A stretch of DNA of 64,000 bases. It comes from CADEDV01 sp036383515 (GTDB taxonomy: Bacteria; Bacteroidota; Bacteroidia; Chitinophagales; Chitinophagaceae). Both the position numbers and the translations under genes were made by a program. The stretch's first letter is position 1; the number at the start of each line of letters is the position of its first letter. Of this stretch, positions 57,364-64,000 are shown piece after piece. The stretch spans positions 30,240-94,239 of the forward strand of contig DASVOE010000077.1 in the NCBI GenBank assembly GCA_036383515.1, given 5' to 3'. The notes under the pieces are model-generated. The model was given only the letters and a program-made list of their open reading frames with translations. It made no database searches and had not been told where the DNA came from.

Positions 57364-60323
57364 TTTTTATTATTTATGGTTTCGTAAAGTTCAGCTTCAA
57401 TAATACTCAACGTTCCTTTTGCGGCAGCATCATCTCTTACAACGCCGTCATCTAATTTTTTTCCTGTTACTTCAATAAATTTGGCTGCATTATTTTCATT
57501 ACTATTTGCGACGAGAGCAATCCGGACTTTCTTCCCTTTTACAGGTAAGCAGATAGCTGTAAAATAGCCTAAGCTACGTTGAGTGGTATCCTTAAAAACT
57601 TCTTTGCCATCCACTGTAATTCGCAATGGATAAGTACGGCTTCGAAAATTATTTAATTTTAAAGCTACCTCATTTATGATCGATGGTTCAGCCAGCTCAT
57701 ATTCGATCCAGGCAGTGGATAATTTTCCATCATTGAACCAGTCACTCATTTCATTGTCATCATAACTCCTGGCAACACTATCGATGTTAGCGCCGGCTGT
57801 TGCTTTTACAATCGTCAATGCCTTTCTTGATGGTGTAAATGAAGATGCAGAAGGAGTGGGGCCCCGTTGCAAACTGCCGCTCAATCCATGAGAAGGCAGT
57901 TGTTCACTCAATCCATTTTTTGTAACAACAGGAAACGACCGCAATGCTATTGAAGCAGATTTTAACCCGTCTGCATTTGCAGTTATTACTATGTTGCCTG
58001 CTTTTGTAGTAGAGCGGATCAATACCCTGTTCACACCACATTCCACAGGAAGTGATGTGGCTAAAATAAAATTGTCAGGTCCCTGTGCCATACCACCCCG
58101 CCATTCTGCCTCGCCTTCTAATTTAAAATTCACCATATTTAATGTCGTAGGACAACGATTACCTTTTTCATCTATTACTTCAACTTCTACCAGGGCGAGG
58201 TCATGACCGTTTGCCTGCATTCCTTTTGGATGTGTAATGGCCGTGAGCCGGATAGCAGCAGGCGAACCGGACGTTATTTTCTTCGTCTCACATAATTTAT
58301 TATTGTTATTGCCATATCCAATTGCCGAGATGGTTCCTTTTTTCCATTGCACCTTTTTAAAGGTGAATAAGAAACGATTGCTCTGCATACCATATCCCAA
58401 TGATTGGCCATTCACGAATAACTGCACTTTATCAGCCGATGAGATCACATAAACATCCTTCACAGTTGTATCACTATAATTCCAATGACCAATGATATGG
58501 ATCCGTGGTTTCTCCACATCTACCCATCCATCCCACATTACCTGGTGAGCATAAAAGTTTTCTTTTGGTATTCTCAATGCATCTACCTCACCACTGCGGC
58601 GATAATTTTCTGCACCGCGATGATGGGTGTTGGTTTCAGAGAAAACAATATTCACACCACCAGAACTTACTCTTTTGCCTGTGCCGGGTCTTTCTTTCCA
58701 ATACTCATACCAGCGAACAACATTTTCGATAGCATGCGACTCCTGGTTACGGTTGTATTCTTTTGCAGACTGGCCTTTATATAACGGCCCATCACCATCT
58801 TTATGAAAAGGCGGCGAATAGTCATCCCAGTATTTGCGCAACCCCTCATCTCTTGAATATTCCATCGCCCATACGGGTTTACCAGCACTTTTATTAATGT
58901 ATAACATTTCACCACCATACTCAGCTTCCTTACTATTCAGCATCTCACGGCTGCCAATAGCACGGCCTCCGTTTGGATCATACCTGTCACGGATAGCTTT
59001 CATCTCTTTCATGTGGGCTTCACTGATATTCTCGTTGCCGCATTCATAAAAGATGATACTTGGATTGTTGCGGTTGTAAATGATTGCATCTTTCATCACT
59101 GCTTTCCGTTGTTCCCACCTGGTGCCATCAACATCTCTTTCCGCATCGCCAGCGGGCATTGCCTGCATCAGGCCAACACGATCGCAACTTTCAATATCCT
59201 GTTTCCAGGGTGTGATGTGCATCCAGCGGACAAGATTGCCATTACTTTCAATTATTTTTTTATTGCTGTAATCACTTAACCATGCCGGCACACTCATACC
59301 AATAGCCGGCCATTCATTGGAAGTGCGCTGGGCATAACCGTGCACCTGTATTACCCGGTCATTCAGGTAGATCATTCCATCTTTGAACTCCGTTTTGCGA
59401 AAACCAGTTTTAGTAACTACTGCATCTGTTGTCTTACCATTTACTTTCAGGTTGGTTTGCACCTCATATAAGTAGCCGTAGCCCCAGCTCCAGAAATTCA
59501 GGTTAGCGATCACTGATGAAGCCGATACAGTTTTTATTTCACCCTGGTTGATCGTTATCGGAGATGACGAAAACGTTTTGACTATTCTGCCGTCAATATC
59601 TTTTACGATTACTTCGTAAATAAAATTTTGGGAAGCAGCGGATTCATTTTTTACTTCAGAGCCTGCAACAATAGTAGCAGTGCGTTTTTTTATATCAAAA
59701 TCTTTTGCATACATATATACACCTGTAGTACCCAGCGCAGTGAACAAGGGAAGTGTCTGGTACAAAGGTTCTGCAACATGGAGATAAACGTTTTTAGGAA
59801 TGCCTCCATAGTTGGCATTAAAGTTCCTATCTATCCACTGGAATTTTGTATTGGTGGCTTTCTCTTTGTATTCCCAACTGTTATCCGTTCTTACTGCAAT
59901 CACATTTTCTTCATCACCAAATTTTAATAAGGATGAAATATCAAACCCGAAAGCCATTATACCATTTTCATGTAAGCCTACATAATTCCCATTTATATAG
60001 ATGCTGGCTGCTTGCCTTACTCCTTCAAATTCAATAAACACTTTTTTCCCTTTTGCTATGCCGGGTAATTTAAAACGTTTGCGATACCAGGCAATGCCAG
60101 TGCTGAGGTCAGCTATATCTTTTTTAAAAGCATCATCTTCATTCCAGGCATAAGGAAGCGTTACGGATTTCCATTTTGAATCGTCATACTTTTTCTGGAT
60201 AGCCATTGAATCATCACCCACCCATACTTTCCAACCCGGGTTGAAATTGTATTTTACACGCTGTGCATTGATAGGGGCTATTGCAACAAAAATGATTAGG
60301 AGTAGTAACGAAAATCTTTTCAC
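57360..60323 (-). CDS. GH2 family beta-galactosidase-like glycosidase with discoidin-like C-terminal domain
   Basis: A 987-residue exported enzyme (signal peptide MKRFSLLLLIIFVAIAPINA). In order: jelly-roll sugar-binding domain (about 30-185), Ig-like domain (about 200-310), catalytic barrel (about 312-600) with acid/base Glu431 (YECGNENIS) and nucleophile Glu488 (VWAMEYSRDEG), an additional Ig-like DUF4982-type domain (about 610-800), and a C-terminal discoidin-like carbohydrate-binding domain (SDWFNDGKLSTAWIEYELAE). It removes beta-linked galactose or a related sugar from oligosaccharides in the periplasm or at the surface. It lies 8 bp after the GH105 gene and overlaps the sulfatase gene. 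Confidence 0.93.
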   Translation of the reverse strand: MKRFSLLLLIIFVAIAPINAQRVKYNFNPGWKVWVGDDSMAIQKKYDDSKWKSVTLPYAWNEDDAFKKDIADLSTGIAWYRKRFKLPGIAKGKKVFIEFEGVRQAASIYINGNYVGLHENGIMAFGFDISSLLKFGDEENVIAVRTDNSWEYKEKATNTKFQWIDRNFNANYGGIPKNVYLHVAEPLYQTLPLFTALGTTGVYMYAKDFDIKKRTATIVAGSEVKNESAASQNFIYEVIVKDIDGRIVKTFSSSPITINQGEIKTVSASSVIANLNFWSWGYGYLYEVQTNLKVNGKTTDAVVTKTGFRKTEFKDGMIYLNDRVIQVHGYAQRTSNEWPAIGMSVPAWLSDYSNKKIIESNGNLVRWMHITPWKQDIESCDRVGLMQAMPAGDAERDVDGTRWEQRKAVMKDAIIYNRNNPSIIFYECGNENISEAHMKEMKAIRDRYDPNGGRAIGSREMLNSKEAEYGGEMLYINKSAGKPVWAMEYSRDEGLRKYWDDYSPPFHKDGDGPLYKGQSAKEYNRNQESHAIENVVRWYEYWKERPGTGKRVSSGGVNIVFSETNTHHRGAENYRRSGEVDALRIPKENFYAHQVMWDGWVDVEKPRIHIIGHWNYSDTTVKDVYVISSADKVQLFVNGQSLGYGMQSNRFLFTFKKVQWKKGTISAIGYGNNNNKLCETKKITSGSPAAIRLTAITHPKGMQANGHDLALVEVEVIDEKGNRCPTTLNMVNFKLEGEAEWRGGMAQGPDNFILATSLPVECGVNRVLIRSTTKAGNIVITANADGLKSASIALRSFPVVTKNGLSEQLPSHGLSGSLQRGPTPSASSFTPSRKALTIVKATAGANIDSVARSYDDNEMSDWFNDGKLSTAWIEYELAEPSIINEVALKLNNFRSRTYPLRITVDGKEVFKDTTQRSLGYFTAICLPVKGKKVRIALVANSNENNAAKFIEVTGKKLDDGVVRDDAAAKGTLSIIEAELYETINNKK

Positions 60324-60331
60324 AGGGATTA

Positions 60332-61459
60332 TTATTTTATTTTATAAACTTCAGTACCAGCCAGCAGAAAGCAACCCAACCCATAATCTTCAAAATCCGG
60401 GGTTTTATCATATCCTACAGGTTGACCATCTTTAGGTTCTTTGCCGGTACCCTGCACATAACCGAGTTTGCCATCCGGATGAACAGCTTCTTTTGTCATC
60501 ACATTCCAGGCTTTGGTTAAAACGGGTTTGTAAATTTTTTTATCTAATATGCCGTTGTTAATACCCCAGGCAAATCCATAGACAAATAAAGAAGTGCCCG
60601 AAACTTCTTTGCCTCCAAAGTGAGTGGGATCTGCAAGGCTTACATTCCAATAACCATCGTTGCGTTGCAGCGGTAGTAACGCAGCGCACATATCTTTAAA
60701 GTCCTGCAGGTATTCATTGTAATGCGGATCAGTTTTGGGCAATGCTTGTAATGTTCTTGCAAGGGCAGCTACTACCCAGCCATTGCCACGGCTCCAGTAA
60801 CAATCATCACCATTGGGTTCTTTATAGGGTGGAACGAAATCTTTATCTCTCCACCATAATTTATCCGATGGGTTGTACAACCCGTTTCCACCATGTTTGT
60901 ATTTGGAAAAAGCATACATCTCATACATTCTCCTGAAATAGCTGCTGTCATTATAGAGGTTACCCAATTTTACAAATACGGGCATGGCCATTTGCAAGGC
61001 ATCGATCCAGTTCCAGTCATCTACTTTTAGAGTAAGCAGCATGGAGTCAACGGAAGCTTTGATATCTCTGACTCTTTCAGGATGTTGTTTGTTATCGAGC
61101 AGGTACATATCAATATAAGTCTGTCCGCAGCATTGATTGTCGGCGTTTCTTGTTTTAGCGCCTCCACGTAAACCCCATTTGTGTTTTTCACCCCATTGCA
61201 ATGCATAATCATAATAAGCTTTTTGCTTGTCGATCACATGTAAGGCCATCAATCCTTCATAATACACTGCCCTTGTCCAGATATTACTGGGTCTTTCAAT
61301 ATTGGTAAATATAGGTTTACCGGCATCGGGCCATTTGTTCATGAAATACTGGTTGACCAAACGAAGGGTCTCTATTATTTTCTTTTTTGCCGGTAATTTT
61401 TGGGAGTGAGCGGCAACAGCAAACGCAAATAGAAACAGGAAAGAAAATATTTTTTTCAT
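60332..61459 (-). CDS. Unsaturated rhamnogalacturonyl hydrolase-like (GH105)
   Basis: With the start at 61459 the product has 375 residues and a signal peptide (MKKIFSFLFLFAFAVAAHSQ). It has a six-hairpin fold typical of GH105 (YteR/YesR): IWTRAVYYEGLMALHVIDKQ, the conserved RNADNQCCGQTYIDMYLL, DDWNWIDALQMAMPVFVKLG with a catalytic-type Asp, YWSRGNGWVVAALARTL, and a C-terminal DFEDYGLGCFLLAGTEVYK. GH105 enzymes remove the unsaturated galacturonic or related uronic residue from rhamnogalacturonan oligosaccharides. Adjacent to the GH2 and six-hairpin genes. Confidence 0.93.
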   Translation of the reverse strand: MKKIFSFLFLFAFAVAAHSQKLPAKKKIIETLRLVNQYFMNKWPDAGKPIFTNIERPSNIWTRAVYYEGLMALHVIDKQKAYYDYALQWGEKHKWGLRGGAKTRNADNQCCGQTYIDMYLLDNKQHPERVRDIKASVDSMLLTLKVDDWNWIDALQMAMPVFVKLGNLYNDSSYFRRMYEMYAFSKYKHGGNGLYNPSDKLWWRDKDFVPPYKEPNGDDCYWSRGNGWVVAALARTLQALPKTDPHYNEYLQDFKDMCAALLPLQRNDGYWNVSLADPTHFGGKEVSGTSLFVYGFAWGINNGILDKKIYKPVLTKAWNVMTKEAVHPDGKLGYVQGTGKEPKDGQPVGYDKTPDFEDYGLGCFLLAGTEVYKIK

Positions 61460-61538
61460 ATAGCAGTAATTATAACAATTAAAAATCAATATCAGGCAAA
61501 TGCATACCGGATTCTATCCCGTTGCATCCTGTAATTTT

Positions 61539-63674
61539 TTAAGGCATCTTTATCAATCCTTCCCATTTCACTTTCCAGCTTTTTGGGAAACCTATATTCC
61601 TTTCTTTATCAGCATCGGTTCCGGTACACATCAGGGCGACTGCGTTTAATACGCCACCATTGCCGGGCAAATAAATTGTCAATCGCTCATCCTGGAAATT
61701 ATGTCCGTTTTTCAAATAGGTATTGGTGCGGATCGGCATTAACAATGCTTCCACTGCTTTCTCCGGCATGTGAAGTCTTGCAGCCGTCATGGCCACCAAC
61801 GGAAAATCCCAACCCCAGGTATCATCCCATTTCCAAATTTTCCAAACCAGGTCAAATGTATTTTTCATTATCACTGTATCTAATCCATTCGCAGCGGGCA
61901 AACTACTGTATGCACCTAATACAGCCGGGTGATCAACCAGATATTTGGAGGTATCGCTATAACAATCAGGCGTACTTTCTGTAGCCAGGTACACAGCATT
62001 GGCTTGTGGAAGCGGGGCCAGGTTATTAATTATCTCATCCCATTTTTTTTCTCTTGCCAAACCTAATCTTGTTTTCCATTGCTGTGCCACATTGAGAGCC
62101 CAGCTCCAGTAAGCCAATTCATACGTTGGGTTAAACGTTTTCACCGCATCAAAACATTCCTGTGCAGGGATCAGCCCTTTGCCCAGGTTATATTTTTTTG
62201 TTTGTGCATTGTAAGAAGGGAAAGAAGCCATAAAATCTGCTGTAGCAAAAAGCAAATCTTTGTATTTGTTTAATGTTTGACTGGTGGGCTTGCTCCGATA
62301 AAGCAATTCTGCCATGTAAATAAAATGCGGCTGCTGCCAAATCAAAAATGCACCGACAGATGATGGTGATTCATTACCATCATTATCAGTCATCTTTTGC
62401 CAACGCAATCCATCAAAGCCCTGGCGTTTGGCTAAAGCAAAAGCTTTGTCGGCTACTTTAAAATACCAATTCAAACTTCTTTCCATCAAATCAATCCTTC
62501 CCCACTGTGCATAGTGAACGGCATGCCACCAATGCATTTCTAAGTGTGGTTTGCCATACCAACTATTATACGTCAGCCCTGTTTCCTGTGGTGGATAATC
62601 AGAAGAACATTGGATTTTGGTAAGGTATTGAGATAATATCGTTCTTCTTTCTATTTCAAAGGCCCGTTTGTCTTTTACCTGTGAAAAATCAACAGCGCCG
62701 CCACTGAGCCAGAATTTTTGCCAACCAGCAATGCTGCTTGATTTTGTTTTCAGAAAATCCGGTACAATCGTTACAGGTTTTCTTTCGCTGAAAGAACAGG
62801 TAAATTCAAAAAGATCTTTTTTACCGGAAGGTTCTAATAAAAAATAATGATCGCTTTTCTTTTTGATAGTTCCCGAGGTCCAGTTTAAGGAGGTATAATA
62901 ATTAGTTGTATCCAGTGTTCTCTTAATAATTGCCTGGCTGGTATATTGGGAAATGATGGTCGAATGGTGCATTTCATTATTAAGCCAATTATTGCCCACA
63001 TCCTTCCATTGCCCGTTTGGATATGGAAAACGAATTCTTACCTGGATTCGTTTATCTGTCAATAAGGGAGATTCGATGCTGAATGAAACAGCATCCCATT
63101 GCTGGTGAGCAATCGTTGTTACTTTTACAGGTATCCCCTCAACTGAAAAAGAGCTGGTAATAATCCCTGTCCACATATCCAGTTGCTGATGGATATCTTT
63201 TATATCTGCTACCGTTACCAATGAACCGTTATTCTTTTTTATTTCTAACCCGATATTTCCTAACTGCAGGCGATGCTGGTTGACCCGAAAATATTCAACT
63301 GCTTTTTTTGCTCTTTCCGGTTCTTTGGGTTGGACAGTGTAAGAAATTTTTCTTCCTTCCAGGTCATAGATTTTTTGCGCCTCTTCTACTTTCAGGTTTT
63401 CTGTATTGGGAAAACTATGCCAGCCCCAAACAGATTGTGTACCTAATGGAACTCCTTTTGCATACGCTTCAGGAAAGCTCTGCATGCCGGTGGCATCAGC
63501 AGTAAAAGCAAAATTTCCATTACCAACAGAAAGGGATGCTAATGAGTCAATGCGATCGATTAGTACAGTATGCCGCTGCACCACTGCTTTCCTGTTGATC
63601 TTTTGAGCAACCAGGAATAGGGGGCTTGCAATAACAAAAAGTACACAACCTATTTCCAGGAAAATTTTCCGCAT
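61539..63674 (-). CDS. Large six-hairpin glycosidase-superfamily protein, family unassigned
   Basis: A 711-residue exported protein (signal peptide MRKIFLEIGCVLFVIASPLF, then LVAQ). The N-terminal 270 residues are a beta-sandwich with VGNGNFAFTADATGMQSFPE, recalling GH65-, GH63- or GH95-like enzymes. The C-terminal (alpha/alpha)6 toroid contains YNSWYGKPHLEMHWWHAVHY, AQWGR and, near the end, KWDDTWGWDFPLVAMTAARL. Candidate acids include Glu in HLEMHWWH. I cannot assign a CAZy family. It is 5 bp downstream of the CE12-type gene and lies in the same operon, so it likely acts on the same glycan. Confidence 0.75.
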   Translation of the reverse strand: MRKIFLEIGCVLFVIASPLFLVAQKINRKAVVQRHTVLIDRIDSLASLSVGNGNFAFTADATGMQSFPEAYAKGVPLGTQSVWGWHSFPNTENLKVEEAQKIYDLEGRKISYTVQPKEPERAKKAVEYFRVNQHRLQLGNIGLEIKKNNGSLVTVADIKDIHQQLDMWTGIITSSFSVEGIPVKVTTIAHQQWDAVSFSIESPLLTDKRIQVRIRFPYPNGQWKDVGNNWLNNEMHHSTIISQYTSQAIIKRTLDTTNYYTSLNWTSGTIKKKSDHYFLLEPSGKKDLFEFTCSFSERKPVTIVPDFLKTKSSSIAGWQKFWLSGGAVDFSQVKDKRAFEIERRTILSQYLTKIQCSSDYPPQETGLTYNSWYGKPHLEMHWWHAVHYAQWGRIDLMERSLNWYFKVADKAFALAKRQGFDGLRWQKMTDNDGNESPSSVGAFLIWQQPHFIYMAELLYRSKPTSQTLNKYKDLLFATADFMASFPSYNAQTKKYNLGKGLIPAQECFDAVKTFNPTYELAYWSWALNVAQQWKTRLGLAREKKWDEIINNLAPLPQANAVYLATESTPDCYSDTSKYLVDHPAVLGAYSSLPAANGLDTVIMKNTFDLVWKIWKWDDTWGWDFPLVAMTAARLHMPEKAVEALLMPIRTNTYLKNGHNFQDERLTIYLPGNGGVLNAVALMCTGTDADKERNIGFPKSWKVKWEGLIKMP

Positions 63675-63679
63675 CAGTT

Positions 63680-64000
63680 TTAATTCATGTATTTTTTAAT
63701 ATTCCCGGGATTGATTCGTTTTAATTCGGCAGCCACTATTTCTGCATTCAATTTAGCCCCATCGTTATTGGTATGTGTATTGTCTGCCTGGAAAAATAAT
63801 TTAACTGCCTCTTGTCCCATGGCATCATATTTATCAGCAACCAATCCATTCAGTTCGATATAATAAGCTCCTTCCTGTTCCGCCACCTGCTTGGCCCATA
63901 AAGCCCAGGAATCAGAAGAACGGTTTACTTTGCCGTCCTTCCAGTTATTTCTTGGAACAAGAGAACATATAATAGGTATGGCGCCTTTGGCTTTTGTTTC
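63680..64000 (-). CDS. Rhamnogalacturonan acetylesterase-like SGNH esterase (CE12), C-terminal fragment
   Basis: The gene enters from beyond the right edge; 107 codons up to the stop at 63680 are visible. ICSLVPRNNWKDGKVNRSSD and ALWAKQVAEQEGAYYIELNG precede NTHTNNDGAKLNAEIVAAEL. Block V of SGNH hydrolases, DxxH, is visible as DNTH within ADNTHTNNDGA, giving the catalytic Asp and His; the Ser is outside the window. Similar proteins remove acetyl groups from rhamnogalacturonan. First visible gene of the minus-strand cluster. Confidence 0.85.
   Translation of the reverse strand, partial: ETKAKGAIPIICSLVPRNNWKDGKVNRSSDSWALWAKQVAEQEGAYYIELNGLVADKYDAMGQEAVKLFFQADNTHTNNDGAKLNAEIVAAELKRINPGNIKKYMN

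Overview
The window looks like a chromosomal segment of a Bacteroidota member, most likely family Chitinophagaceae (inferred). The evidence is the type IX secretion translocon SprA, two proteins with gliding-motility-type C-terminal sorting domains, a SusC/SusD pair, DUF4105 and SatD family proteins, a large carbohydrate-degradation cluster, and promoters of the Bacteroidota form TTTG-N19-21-TAnnTTTG. No rRNA, tRNA, CRISPR array, prophage or transposase was recognised.

Layout. 0-5.9 kb: the start of an acetyltransferase gene, a PLP-dependent transsulfuration-family enzyme, a DinB-like protein, a PAS-LuxR regulator, a vanadium-haloperoxidase-type lipoprotein and fabH. 5.9-20.3 kb: ruvA-sprA, a small secreted protein, an SDR oxidoreductase, a 876-residue T9SS cargo protein, an alpha/beta hydrolase carrying a repeat insertion, and a DUF4105 membrane protein. 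20.3-30.7 kb: a TonB-like protein, then a long minus-strand run of folD, satD, a small membrane gene, queE, a TPR/PD40/OmpA protein, dprA, a second T9SS cargo protein and guaB. 30.8-39.5 kb: two outer-membrane or secreted genes, then SusC, SusD and a third lipoprotein that lacks a normal start codon. 39.8-46.7 kb: DUF3467, radC, prs, rplY, pth, a FAH-family enzyme and a fused alpha/beta 2-oxoacid dehydrogenase E1. 46.7-49.1 kb: a two-component system and a small basic secreted protein. 49.4-52.8 kb: a Tat-exported molybdenum hydroxylase with 2Fe-2S and di-heme subunits. 52.9-64.0 kb: a minus-strand polysaccharide cluster (GH51, GH88, sulfatase, GH2, GH105, a six-hairpin glycosidase and a CE12-type esterase) fitting a pectin-like or other acidic, partly sulfated polysaccharide.

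Most notable signals. (1) Three 21-bp dyads, exactly 28 bp apart, fill the folD-satD gap and cover the predicted satD promoter. SatD has a cyclase-like residue pattern and is coupled to a three-helix membrane protein, so the pair may be a small self-regulated signalling module. (2) Helically phased GTTAA/TTAAC boxes lie upstream of both the histidine kinase gene and the small Lys/Ala-rich secreted protein gene, suggesting a shared regulon. (3) A 68-bp GC-rich palindromic repeat sits in frame inside an alpha/beta hydrolase gene. (4) Two apparently intact secreted-protein genes have no ATG start. All functional readings rest on sequence inspection alone.
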